Part shown: positions 1 through 6,693 of the stretch, piece after piece
Layout of the letters: the number at the start of each line of letters is the position of its first letter
Numbering within the stretch: position 1 is the stretch's first letter
Assembly (NCBI GenBank): GCA_046152925.1
Contig: JBJXFX010000139.1
Location: 1-12,000, forward strand
Length of the DNA stretch: 12,000 nt
DNA from: CAMAUF01 sp046152925
GTDB taxonomy: Bacteria > Chloroflexota > Dehalococcoidia > Tepidiformales > Tepidiformaceae
Direction: 5' to 3'
Notes under the pieces: generated by a model
Told to the model about the DNA's origin: nothing
The model's input: the letters and a program-made list of their open reading frames with translations, nothing else
Databases searched by the model: none
Translations under genes and position numbers: made by a program

Positions 1-406
1 AGCCATCGCCAATCTCGCCCGTGCCGCCGGAGCCGCCGTTCTGCTTGCAGGGCAAGAAGCCGCCGTTGCAGGAACTGGCCCCGATCGTGCCCGCGTTCTC
101 CTTGCAGGCCTCGTAGCCGTTGCAGGAGTCGTCACCGATCGTGCCCGTGTTGCCGTCGCACGCATCGAAACCGTTGCAGGAGTTGGCGCCGATCGTGCCG
201 GTGTTGCTGTCGCAGGCCGTACCGCCCGTGCAGGAGGCAGCCCCGAAGACGCCGTCGGCCGCGCGGGCGTCATCCGTGACGACGCCCCCGCCGAAGAAGG
301 CGGCCAGGGCGAAGAGCGTAGCGAGCGGCAGCAGCCGCAGGAGGGTCAGGCGACGGAAGGGGCGCACGGGGACTCGCTTGGGCCAAGTGGGCGTGGGCCG
401 AAGCAT
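1..406 (-). CDS. Secreted Cys-rich GTIG-repeat protein, partial (C-terminus beyond window)
   Basis: This open frame runs off the left edge, so only about 135 residues are visible. It starts at an ATG (404-406) with a weak AGG upstream; a GTG at 365-367 matches the start used by the paralogue at 2648 and is the alternative. The N-terminus is a signal peptide (Arg-rich, then LLRLLPLATLFALAAFF). At least four repeats of about 17 residues follow, each S-C-x-G-x-x-A-C-x-x-N then G-T-I-G-x-x, with two Cys five residues apart. It is a tandem paralogue of the next gene: the first part of the coding region and the upstream palindrome are nearly identical in DNA. It begins 85 bp after that gene's stop, in the same direction, so it may be co-transcribed. 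Function is unknown; an exported, disulfide-rich surface or matrix role is inferred. Whether thrombospondin type 3 repeats follow cannot be seen. Confidence 0.8.
   Translation of the reverse strand, partial: MLRPTPTWPKRVPVRPFRRLTLLRLLPLATLFALAAFFGGGVVTDDARAADGVFGAASCTGGTACDSNTGTIGANSCNGFDACDGNTGTIGDDSCNGYEACKENAGTIGASSCNGGFLPCKQNGGSGGTGEIGDG
299..391. repeat. Copy 1 of about 92-bp near-identical repeat (signal-peptide region of left paralogue)
   Basis: This stretch matches 2580-2671 with only about two mismatches by eye. It encodes the basic N-terminus and hydrophobic core of the signal peptide and a few bases upstream. Such high DNA identity, compared with the much more diverged repeats downstream, points to recent duplication or gene conversion. 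Confidence 0.85.
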
Positions 407-430
407 ACGCACTCGACCTGGCTCAAGCGA

Positions 431-440
431 ACGGCGCCGT
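431..440. promoter_or_regulatory. Conserved palindrome ACGGCGCCGT upstream of left paralogue
   Basis: This perfect 10-bp palindrome sits 25 bp before the ATG at 406, inside an 18-bp block (427-444) identical to 2709-2726. Its retention at both paralogues while flanking bases differ suggests an operator or promoter element. This is inference; GC-rich palindromes also arise by chance. Confidence 0.4.
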
Positions 441-491
441 ACCGTGTCTCGCTGCCACAGCCCGGCCCAGGAAGTGCAAGCGGCCTCGCCT

Positions 492-2648
492 CTACCGCAG
501 CGACGAAGTCACTCGCGCCGTGCATGGCGCGGAGACGTTCCCGGCGCGGTCGACGGCGCGGCCGGTGAAAGTGAACGTCTTACCGATTGCGCCCTTCAGC
601 GTCCACGTCCCCGGTGAGACATCCGGCAGGGCCGGGCCTCCCGCCTCGGGCGCGGGGCTGATCGAGACGATCTTCAGCTCGCCCGGCGCCACGCCGGCTC
701 CGCCCTGATCGCTCGCCGTGACCGTCGCGGTCACGGGGGTTGGCGTCCCGTCGCGCTTGATCCGCGTCAGCGAAAGGACGACGGTGCAGCGCGGGGCGAT
801 GCGGTCGATCAAGACGCTCAGCGGGAACCCCAGCGGCGGGTCCGCGACGTTCCCGGCCGCGTCGATGCACGTCCAGCGCGGGTCGAGGTCCAAGGACTGT
901 GTCCGTGCTAGCTCCAAAGACGGTGGGTAGGTGTTGCCCTTGACCGACGGCGAGGTGTCGTTGTGCGCCGAGTTCGGCGGGATGCCGGATCCGCCAGCCT
1001 CGTCAGCGCAAGTGAAGAAGACCCGGACGGGCCCGCGGGTCGGTGCGCCGGGGACGTCCGGCCGGCCCGTCGCGCCATCAATGACGCTGACCGTGACGAC
1101 GGGCTTGGTCGTGTCGCCCGTGTCGCAGGCGTCTCCCACCGAATCGCCGTCCGCGTCCGTCTGGGTTGGGTTCGGGACGACGGGGCAGTTGTCGGTGGTG
1201 TCGGGGATGGTGTCGTTGTCGTCGTCGCTATCGCAGGCGTCGCCTTGGGCATCGGTGTCGTTGTTCGTTTGAGCCGTGTTCGCCACCACCGGGCAGTTGT
1301 CCGTGGTGTCGGCGACGGTGTCGTTGTCGTCGTCGGGATCACAGGCGTCACCGTCGCCGTCGCCGTCGTTGTCCTCCTGTCCGTGGTTCGCCACCACGGG
1401 GCAGTTGTCGAAGGCGTAGAGCACCGTGTCAAGGTCGAAGTCGAGGCACCCGTTGGCCGGGTCGACCGCGTTCGCCCCTGGCAGTTCGAGCGGGCAGCCG
1501 TCGCCGCTGTCCGGGAGGCCGTCATTGTCGTCGTCCGGGTCGCAGGCGTCGCCAGCGGCGTCGCCCTCGTTGTCGAGTTGGTCGCTGTTCGCCACCACGG
1601 GGCAGTTGTCGGAGGCGTAGAACACGGTGTCGAGGTCGAAGTCGAGGCACCCGTTGGCGGGGTCGACGGTGTTCGCCCCTGGCAGTTCGAGCGGGCAGCT
1701 ATCGCCGCCGTCCGAGACCCCGTCGTTGTCGTCGTCGGCGTCACATGCGTCGCCCTCAGAATCGTTGTCTCGGTTGAGTTGGTCGCTATTCGGGACGAGA
1801 GGGCAGTTATCCAGCGGGTCGAGGACAGTGTCGTTGTCCTCGTCAGGGTCGCACGGGGCTCCGATGGTGTCTGGCATCGAGACACTAGGATTGGTCGGGC
1901 AGCCGTCCACTCCGTCCGGGACGCCGTCGTTATCGTCGTCGCTATCGCAGGCGTCGCCTTCGGTGTCGCCGTCCGTGTTGAGTTGGTCGCTGTTCAATAC
2001 CAGCGGGCAGTTGTCGAGCAAGGTGACGATGGTGTCGCTGTCCGGATCTTCGCATTCGGCTGGTACGGACCCGGAGAGGTTCTCCGTGCAGTCTCCGACG
2101 CCCGGCGGGGACGCCGTGGTTGATTGTGGACACTGGTCGTCGCCGTTGCAGGAGTAATCTCCGACCGTGCCGACGCCGAGTTTTCCGTTGAATGCGCACG
2201 CGTTGGTACCGATGCACGAGCCATCGCCGACCGTACCATTCCCCTGCTGTCCGTTCTGATGGCAGGCCGTTTCGCCAATACAAGAGTTGGATCCGATTGT
2301 ACCGGTGCCAAAGTGGCCGTTGTACTCGCAGGCTGCGAAGCCGGTGCAGGAGCCGTTGCCGATCGTGCCGGAGTTGAAGTAGCACGCGTAGTTGCCGTTG
2401 CAGGAGTTGTTGCCGATCGTGCCCTTATTCCCGTAGCAGGCGAGGTCGCCAGTGCAGGAGTTGGCCCCGATCGTGCCGGTGTTGAATTCACAGGCATCAA
2501 AGCCGGGGTTGCAGGAGCCGCTCCCATGCACGCCGCTGGCGGCGCTTGCGTCATGCGTCGAGACATCCGCGCCGAGGAAGGCGGCCAGGGCGAAGAGCGC
2601 GGCGAGCGGCAGCAGCCGCAGGAGGGTCAGGCGACGGAAGGGGCGCAC
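492..2648 (-). CDS. Secreted protein with Cys-rich GTIG repeats, thrombospondin type 3 repeats and Ig-like C-terminus
   Basis: 718 residues from a GTG start; no in-frame ATG lies nearby upstream, and no clear Shine-Dalgarno is seen. Residues 1-38 are a signal peptide. Residues about 45-175 hold seven Cys-pair repeats (SCxGxxACxxN spaced by GTIG or GTVG). Residues about 200-510 are thrombospondin type 3-like repeats: six DNCP motifs, six GDACD motifs and many DxDxD-type acidic loops, which in this family bind calcium and are disulfide-stapled. Residues 318-384 and 385-451 are a duplicated 67-residue module. Residues about 513-718 form two Ig-like or cadherin-like segments, each ending in a D-x-A-G-N-V motif with Cys pairs. 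The protein should be exported and rigidified by Ca2+ and disulfides, as in adhesins or outer stalks; that role is inferred. The DsbA gene in this window is a plausible, unproven helper. Confidence 0.9.
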   Translation of the reverse strand: MRPFRRLTLLRLLPLAALFALAAFLGADVSTHDASAASGVHGSGSCNPGFDACEFNTGTIGANSCTGDLACYGNKGTIGNNSCNGNYACYFNSGTIGNGSCTGFAACEYNGHFGTGTIGSNSCIGETACHQNGQQGNGTVGDGSCIGTNACAFNGKLGVGTVGDYSCNGDDQCPQSTTASPPGVGDCTENLSGSVPAECEDPDSDTIVTLLDNCPLVLNSDQLNTDGDTEGDACDSDDDNDGVPDGVDGCPTNPSVSMPDTIGAPCDPDEDNDTVLDPLDNCPLVPNSDQLNRDNDSEGDACDADDDNDGVSDGGDSCPLELPGANTVDPANGCLDFDLDTVFYASDNCPVVANSDQLDNEGDAAGDACDPDDDNDGLPDSGDGCPLELPGANAVDPANGCLDFDLDTVLYAFDNCPVVANHGQEDNDGDGDGDACDPDDDNDTVADTTDNCPVVANTAQTNNDTDAQGDACDSDDDNDTIPDTTDNCPVVPNPTQTDADGDSVGDACDTGDTTKPVVTVSVIDGATGRPDVPGAPTRGPVRVFFTCADEAGGSGIPPNSAHNDTSPSVKGNTYPPSLELARTQSLDLDPRWTCIDAAGNVADPPLGFPLSVLIDRIAPRCTVVLSLTRIKRDGTPTPVTATVTASDQGGAGVAPGELKIVSISPAPEAGGPALPDVSPGTWTLKGAIGKTFTFTGRAVDRAGNVSAPCTARVTSSLR
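1296..1697 (-). repeat. Two tandem 201-bp units encoding a 67-residue thrombospondin type 3 module
   Basis: Units 1497-1697 and 1296-1496 encode residues 318-384 and 385-451 of the 718-residue protein. By my count about 52 of 67 residues agree. The first part of each unit, around 1629-1699 and 1428-1498, is nearly identical in DNA. The module begins CPLELPGAN, contains the DFDLDTV loop and a DNCPVVAN motif, and ends in an acidic DDDND loop. It is evidence of in-gene segmental duplication. Confidence 0.85.
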
Positions 2649-2671
2649 GGGGACTCGCTTGGGCCAAGTGG
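2580..2671. repeat. Copy 2 of about 92-bp near-identical repeat (signal-peptide region of the 718-aa protein)
   Basis: This is the partner of 299-391. The similarity weakens upstream for about 35 bp and then returns as an 18-bp identical block (2709-2726 against 427-444). Confidence 0.85.
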
Positions 2672-2712
2672 GGCGATGGCGGGATGGTACGTGCTCGGGC
2701 CGTGTGGGGCGA

Positions 2713-2722
2713 ACGGCGCCGT
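2713..2722. promoter_or_regulatory. Conserved palindrome ACGGCGCCGT upstream of the 718-aa gene
   Basis: Second copy of the palindrome at 431-440, located 65 bp before the GTG at 2648. It lies between that start and the stop of the Uma2 gene, so it would serve the repeat-protein gene if functional. Confidence 0.4.
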
Positions 2723-2753
2723 ACCGAGTTTCCCTTCGTGGCGTCTCCGTCGC

Positions 2754-3314
2754 TTACAGCCGGACCTGCCGAAAGATGGCGTCCATGTCGAGTGTCACGC
2801 CCGGGAGCGAAGCCAGCACAAGGCGGCCGCGCCGATGGTGTGATGTCTGATAGCCGCCATCCGGCTGCCGGACATGGCGCCGGATGGTCTGGTCGCGGAG
2901 GTCAACAAACCAGATCTCGCGGTCGCCGCGGGCCATGTAGCCCGGGACCTTCGATTCGGCGTCGTACTCGCCGGTGGAGGGCGACCACACCTCCGCGACG
3001 AACGGCACGGCCGGCTCATACGCTTCGAGCCCCGTGGAATCCCAACCTCGCGCGTCTTTCGCGGCGATCGGGATAACGACAACATCCGGGATGTAGTGAC
3101 TACCGTCGGGGACGCGCACTCGGGCCATGTTCGCGGCCACGTCCCAATCATCCCGAGGGAGTTGGTCAGTCAGGGCGAGGTGCATCAGTCGCGAGACCGT
3201 GTTGTGGCGCATGGTCATCCCCGGCTTCCTCCTCAATTGTCCGCAGACGAGTTCCCAGTTGCCTTCGGGATCTTCCAGGGCGACGCGTTCGTAGGTCTCC
3301 ACCGTGACAGGCAT
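2754..3314 (-). CDS. Uma2 family protein (DUF820), PD-(D/E)xK nuclease fold
   Basis: 186 residues, a full-length member of the Uma2 (DUF820) family, which has the restriction-endonuclease-like PD-(D/E)xK fold and is abundant in Cyanobacteria and Chloroflexota. Visible family features are the N-terminal E-D-P-E-G-N-W-E-L stretch (residues 14-22), IPDVVV (75-80) with candidate catalytic Asp77, AEVWSPST (107-114) with Glu108, and Lys122 in the following ESKVPGYMARG segment, then REIWFVD. All candidate active-site residues are present. The ATG is preceded by GGAGG (3323-3327) with an 8-bp spacer, which supports this start. It is divergent from thrB, with only 36 bp between the starts. Members are annotated as endonucleases, but the cellular role of most is not known. 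No toxin or transposon partner is seen beside it. Confidence 0.9.
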   Translation of the reverse strand: MPVTVETYERVALEDPEGNWELVCGQLRRKPGMTMRHNTVSRLMHLALTDQLPRDDWDVAANMARVRVPDGSHYIPDVVVIPIAAKDARGWDSTGLEAYEPAVPFVAEVWSPSTGEYDAESKVPGYMARGDREIWFVDLRDQTIRRHVRQPDGGYQTSHHRRGRLVLASLPGVTLDMDAIFRQVRL

Positions 3315-3322
3315 CGTGACCG

Positions 3323-3350
3323 CCTCCGCTGATCACTATAGGAGCTACTC
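3323..3350. promoter_or_regulatory. Back-to-back ribosome binding sites of the Uma2 gene and thrB
   Basis: Only 36 bp separate two divergent starts. On the minus strand GGAGG (3323-3327) serves the Uma2 ATG at 3314. On the plus strand AGGAG (3340-3344) lies 6 bp before TTG 3351. The ATG at 3387, in the same frame, has no comparable site, so the sequence favours TTG 3351 as the thrB start. Divergent promoters cannot both fit in the gap, so at least one must lie inside the opposing gene. Confidence 0.6.
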
Positions 3351-4298
3351 TTGCCCCTTGGCACCCACCTGAGACCCTTACCCGTCATGCAAGACACTGC
3401 CGTTACTGTGCGAGTCCCGGCGACGAGCGCCAATCTCGGCTGCGGTTTCGATTCGCTGGGCCTTGCCCTCGACCTCTTCGCCTCGGTCACGGTCACGTTC
3501 ACGTCCCACGAGCTGCCACAGACGGACGACGTCGGCGAGCGCATGGTGATCACGGCGGCGCGCCAGGCCTACGCCAAGATGGGTCGTGCGCTCCCGCCGG
3601 GCATCCGTGTGCAGTTCGGCGTCTCGATCCCGCTCGGGCGGGGGCTTGGATCGAGCGCGGTGGCGCGCGTCGCAGGCGCGCTCGCGGCGAACGAGTTCGA
3701 GGGCTCGCCGCTGACTGAGGAAGAATGCGTCGCGGTCGCTGCGGAGCTCGAAGGGCATGGGGATAACGCTTGCCCGGCGTATTTCGGCGGCGTCCAGGTC
3801 TGCGTGCACGCGGGCCAGCGGTTCTTGCACGCACCGGTCGACTACCCGAAGGGCCTTGCGGTCGCGATCCTCATCCCCGAGCACGCGATGCCCACCAAGG
3901 AGGCGCGGAAGGCGCTGCCCGAGAGCTACAGCCGCGCCGACGCCGTGCACAATCTCGGGCGGGCCGCGCTGTTCGTGGCGGCGCTCCACTCCGGGAGGCT
4001 CGAGCTCCTGGACGAGGCGACCAACGATGTCATCCATCAACCACAGCGTCAGGCGATCTTCCCGCCGATGTTCGACCTCTTCGCTGCCGCGAAATCGGCC
4101 GGCGCTCACGCGGCCTGGTTGAGTGGCGCGGGCAGCAGCATCGCGGCCCTCTGCCCCGAAGACGCGGGCCGTGCCGTGGCGACGGCGATGTTCGACGCGC
4201 TGTACGCACGGGGCTACCCCGGCCGCTCGCTCGTCACCCGGATCAGCCCAGCCGGGGCCCAGGTCGCGCGCATCGAACTGGTCGACGGCCAACGATGA
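3351..4298 (+). CDS. thrB: Homoserine kinase (GHMP family)
   Basis: Phosphorylates L-homoserine with ATP to O-phosphohomoserine, the step before threonine synthase; cytoplasmic. Seen from TTG 3351 (315 residues): the N-terminal PATSANLGCGFDSLGLAL (23-40) typical of bacterial ThrB, the GHMP phosphate-binding loop PLGRGLGSSAV (94-104), E-x-x-G-H-G-D-N-A (134-140) and the C-terminal GHMP motif SGAGSSIAALC (258-268). TTG 3351 has a good Shine-Dalgarno (AGGAG, spacer 6). ATG 3387 would give 303 residues and a more usual N-terminus, so the exact start is open. The stop overlaps the next ATG (ATGA at 4295-4298), implying translational coupling to the GNAT gene. No thrC or hom gene is in the window. 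Confidence 0.95.
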   Translation: MPLGTHLRPLPVMQDTAVTVRVPATSANLGCGFDSLGLALDLFASVTVTFTSHELPQTDDVGERMVITAARQAYAKMGRALPPGIRVQFGVSIPLGRGLGSSAVARVAGALAANEFEGSPLTEEECVAVAAELEGHGDNACPAYFGGVQVCVHAGQRFLHAPVDYPKGLAVAILIPEHAMPTKEARKALPESYSRADAVHNLGRAALFVAALHSGRLELLDEATNDVIHQPQRQAIFPPMFDLFAAAKSAGAHAAWLSGAGSSIAALCPEDAGRAVATAMFDALYARGYPGRSLVTRISPAGAQVARIELVDGQR

Positions 4299-4774
4299 GC
4301 GTCCGCCCAGCGACCGAGGCCGACCTCGACACGATCATCGAACTGATCCACGCACTCGCCGAGTACGAACGCGAGCCCGACGCGGTCGAGGTCGTGCGCG
4401 CTGAGCTGCGCGAGCACCTCTTCGGCCCCCGGCCCTACGCCGAGGTGTTGATCGCCGAGACCGCGGCCGGCGGGAACGCGGGCTTCGCGCTGTTCTTTCA
4501 TAACTACAGCACCTGGAAAGGGAAGCCCGGCATCTGGCTTGAGGACCTTTTCGTGCGACCCGAGCTGCGGGGACAGGGCTACGGCAAAGCGCTGCTCGCG
4601 GCTGTCGCCAAGCTTGCCGTCGAGCGCGGCTGCGGACGGTACGAGTGGTCCGTGCTCGACTGGAATGAGCCGTCGATCCGCTTCTATCGCGCGCTCGGCG
4701 CCGAAGCGATGGACGAATGGACGACCTACCGGGTGAGCGGTGAGGCGCTGGTGGCGCTCGCCGGGCTCGCCTAA
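4295..4774 (+). CDS. GNAT N-acetyltransferase, diamine/polyamine (SSAT-like) type
   Basis: 159 residues from the ATG that overlaps the thrB stop; the same frame stays open far upstream, but that part is only a shadow of thrB. It transfers acetyl from acetyl-CoA to an amine. The acetyl-CoA motif R/Q-x-x-G-x-G/A is RGQGYG (92-97), preceded by WLEDLFVRPEL (81-91). The segment W-S-V-L-D-W-N-E-P-S-I-R-F-Y (118-131) carries the family Tyr131, and E-W-T-T-Y-R follows near the C-terminus. WLEDLFV and VLDWN are typical of spermidine/spermine N1-acetyltransferase-like enzymes, but many relatives act on other amines or thialysine, so the substrate is uncertain. Coupling to thrB suggests shared expression rather than a shown metabolic link. 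Confidence 0.9.
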   Translation: MSVRPATEADLDTIIELIHALAEYEREPDAVEVVRAELREHLFGPRPYAEVLIAETAAGGNAGFALFFHNYSTWKGKPGIWLEDLFVRPELRGQGYGKALLAAVAKLAVERGCGRYEWSVLDWNEPSIRFYRALGAEAMDEWTTYRVSGEALVALAGLA

Positions 4775-4784
4775 CGCGGGCGCT

Positions 4785-4815
4785 TTCTCGCCTCTTTCCC
4801 CGGAGGGCGCGAGAA
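4785..4815 (+). terminator. Possible hairpin after the GNAT gene, no U-tract
   Basis: TTCTCGC (4785-4791) and GCGAGAA (4809-4815) form a 7-bp stem starting 10 bp after the stop at 4774, with partial further pairing inside. No T-run follows, so it is at best a weak or Rho-assisted terminator or a 3' end stabiliser. Confidence 0.3.
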
Positions 4816-4848
4816 CGGGCGTCTGGCCGTCCCCTGAAACCCGCCCAG

Positions 4849-4857
4849 TGCTATTCT
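4849..4857 (+). promoter_or_regulatory. Candidate extended -10 element TGCTATTCT for the dsbA operon
   Basis: TG-n-TATTCT fits an extended -10 box, 70 bp before the ATG at 4928. No good -35 sequence lies 17 bp upstream, which extended -10 promoters can tolerate. A similar TGCTACGCT precedes the tRNA gene (7683-7691), which mildly supports the pattern. Confidence 0.35.
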
Positions 4858-4927
4858 CCCTTGATACGAGCGCTACCGGGTGTGCGCCAAGTGCACCCGC
4901 GCATCTTCGCCCCGAGGAATCCGCCGC

Positions 4928-5938
4928 ATGTCCAACCGCCAGGCCCGCCGCGAGCAATCCCGCGCGTCGCGCAATCTCCGCACCAACCAGCGCCCGCGGA
5001 CGCCGTCCGGCCGCCCGGCCGGCGGCCCCGTCCCGCCCCGCCGTGGGGGGGACTCGATGATGAGCTGGCTCGCCAGCCCGTTCACCTGGATCGTCGGTGT
5101 CCTGGTGTTGGCCGGCGTGGGCGCGCTTGCGCTCGTCATCGCCCTCGACGATGGCGGCGGCGCGACCACGAACAAGCTCGTCGAGCAGCTCGAAGACGCT
5201 GAGGACAAGTTCCCCTACGACATGGCCAAGGGGAACAAGGTCGGCAGCGACGACGCGCCAATCAAGCTCACCCAATTCGAAGACTTCCAGTGCCCGTTCT
5301 GCCTCCAATACACAGCAGAGCAGGAGCCCCTGATCATCGAAGAGTATGTGAAGACCGGGAAGGTCCAGATCATCTACGAGAACCTCGCGGCGCTGGGGAT
5401 CGAGTCGACTCGCGCGGCCCGCGGAGGCGAGTGCGCCGCCGAGCAGGACAAGTTCTGGCAGTTCCACAACCGCCTCTTCGTGGAGCAGGCGAAGGCGGGG
5501 CAGCGGACGAACGAACGCCTAAATGTCGGCCGCTTCAGCGATGAAAACCTGGTGAAGTTTGCGAAAGAGGCTGGCGCTGACGAGAAGACCTTCGAGATCT
5601 GCCTTGAAGGCGATGGCTCACTTCGGAACGTGCAAGAGGACAACCGGATCGCGAGCCAGTTCGGCATTCGCGCGACCCCGGGTTTCCTGATTAACAATGT
5701 GCCGTTCGGAAGCGGGGCGCCGAGTTCGGCCGAGGCGTGGCGCAAGATCCTCGACGACGCCATCGCCAACCCGCCGGGCTCGGCGCCGAGCCCGACAGCG
5801 ACCGCCAGCGCGTCCCCCGGGACGGCGACGGCGACGGCGACCGCATCCCCCGCCACGGCGACCGCCACCCCGGCGACGGCGACCGCGACGAGCTCGCCGA
5901 CGGCGGCGCCAACGGCCACCCCGACGAGGACGCCGTGA
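4928..5938 (+). CDS. Membrane-anchored DsbA-like thiol-disulfide oxidoreductase with Thr/Ala/Pro tail
   Basis: 336 residues from ATG 4928, chosen because GAGGA (4914-4918) lies 9 bp upstream; a GTG at 4880 would add 16 residues. Order: a basic, disordered cytoplasmic N-terminus (1-48), one membrane segment (about 53-72), then a thioredoxin-fold DsbA domain (about 95-282) facing outside. The active-site motif is FEDFQCPFC (117-125) with Cys122 and Cys125. The cis-Pro loop is GIRATPGFLIN (246-256) with Pro251. It resembles the DSBA/thioredoxin_4 proteins that oxidise or isomerise disulfides in exported proteins. Residues 284-336 are a low-complexity Thr/Ala/Pro tail of unknown role. The stop overlaps the GTG start of the next gene. 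The redox partner (VKOR or DsbB) is not in the window. Likely substrates include the Cys-rich secreted proteins nearby (inference). Confidence 0.92.
   Translation: MSNRQARREQSRASRNLRTNQRPRTPSGRPAGGPVPPRRGGDSMMSWLASPFTWIVGVLVLAGVGALALVIALDDGGGATTNKLVEQLEDAEDKFPYDMAKGNKVGSDDAPIKLTQFEDFQCPFCLQYTAEQEPLIIEEYVKTGKVQIIYENLAALGIESTRAARGGECAAEQDKFWQFHNRLFVEQAKAGQRTNERLNVGRFSDENLVKFAKEAGADEKTFEICLEGDGSLRNVQEDNRIASQFGIRATPGFLINNVPFGSGAPSSAEAWRKILDDAIANPPGSAPSPTATASASPGTATATATASPATATATPATATATSSPTAAPTATPTRTP
5796..5935 (+). repeat. Low-complexity GC-rich tract coding for the Thr/Ala/Pro tail
   Basis: Degenerate GCGACGGCGACC-like hexamers encode repeated Thr-Ala and Ala-Thr-Pro units at the end of the DsbA-like protein. 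Such tracts expand and contract by slippage. The tail resembles O-glycosylatable linkers of exported actinobacterial and Chloroflexota proteins, but here no domain follows it. Confidence 0.75.
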
Positions 5939-6687
5939 GTAGCCAGGCGGCGAAGCAGGCGAGCGCGCCACCTCCGCCGCCAGCGGGCCGGCCGTCGTTG
6001 GTTTCGCTGCTCTTCGGGCCCTGGGGGCTGGCTGGGCTGCTGCTGATCGCTGCTGTCGTCTTCGGGCTGCTGTACGCGCTGAAAGACGGCAGCGCGACCG
6101 AAGTCGTCCACAACATCGTGGGCTGCGACCCGGTGAAGGACCCAGTGAACTGCAAGCCGCGCACGCCGATCCATGAACACGCGAACTTTGCGCTCTTTAT
6201 CCGCGGCCAGAAGTTCGACTTCAACAAGGCGCAGTTCATTTCCACCGGGGACAAGGAGATCGGCTCCATCGCCCATATCCACCCGCCCAGGTTCGGCGTA
6301 GTCCACACGCACATGAGCAACACCACCTGGAGCGAGTTCTTCGCGGCGATCGGGTTCGAACTGACCGACCCATCGCTGGTGGCTGGCACGCCCGACCGCC
6401 TCACCTGCCTCAAGCTCCCCGACGGGCAAAATCTGTGCGGGACGGGGAACGAGAAGCTCCGCTTCATGGTCAACGGCGTCAAGGTGCAGGGCGTCGCGAA
6501 GCTGGTGATTTCGGACCTCGACCGCGTCGTGATCGCATACGGTACGGAGACGGACGAGCAACTGCTCGCGCTCTATGTCCAAGTCGGCGATGACGCCTGC
6601 GTCGTTTCCGAAAGCTGCCCCTGGCGCATCGACCCGAACGAAGAGAAGGAGATTTGCCAGGGCCAAGTCGTTGGGTGCGCGAAGTAG
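5935..6687 (+). CDS. Membrane-anchored His- and Cys-rich extracytoplasmic protein of unknown function
   Basis: 250 residues from GTG 5935, which overlaps the dsbA stop (GTGA) and has GAGGA just upstream. A Pro-rich cytoplasmic N-terminus (to about 27) is followed by one membrane segment (about 31-49), then an outside domain. That domain holds HEHANFALFIRG (80-91), AHIHPP (113-118) and VVHTHMSNTTWSEFFAAIGF (122-141), giving three H-x-H pairs (80/82, 114/116, 124/126) that could bind a metal. Eight Cys (64, 73, 158, 168, 222, 228, 241, 248) all lie after the membrane segment. I recognise this as a conserved hypothetical type with HxH motifs but know no established function. Its position between a DsbA-like oxidoreductase and a cysteine synthase suggests a disulfide-folded, metal-binding envelope protein, or a partner of the DsbA-like protein (inference). 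Confidence 0.85.
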   Translation: MSSQAAKQASAPPPPPAGRPSLVSLLFGPWGLAGLLLIAAVVFGLLYALKDGSATEVVHNIVGCDPVKDPVNCKPRTPIHEHANFALFIRGQKFDFNKAQFISTGDKEIGSIAHIHPPRFGVVHTHMSNTTWSEFFAAIGFELTDPSLVAGTPDRLTCLKLPDGQNLCGTGNEKLRFMVNGVKVQGVAKLVISDLDRVVIAYGTETDEQLLALYVQVGDDACVVSESCPWRIDPNEEKEICQGQVVGCAK

Positions 6688-6693
6688 GGCGGG

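Noticed and set aside
48..240. Regular 51-bp repeats considered as a CRISPR array
   Set aside because: The period matches 17-residue coding repeats in one open frame, the units are degenerate and there are no unique spacers.
963..2123. Plus-strand open frame (386 codons) through the thrombospondin repeats
   Set aside because: Its Val/Arg-rich repeats are the complement of the Asp-rich repeat codons of the minus-strand gene.
3770..4294. Upstream extension of the GNAT frame
   Set aside because: This part is Arg/Gly/Ala-rich sequence lying wholly within thrB in another frame; the family N-terminus begins at 4295.
4214..5467. Long minus-strand open frame (417 codons) opposite thrB, GNAT and dsbA
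   Set aside because: It is the antisense shadow of recognised genes in GC-rich DNA, has Arg/Ala/Gly-biased composition and crosses gene borders with no recognisable domain.
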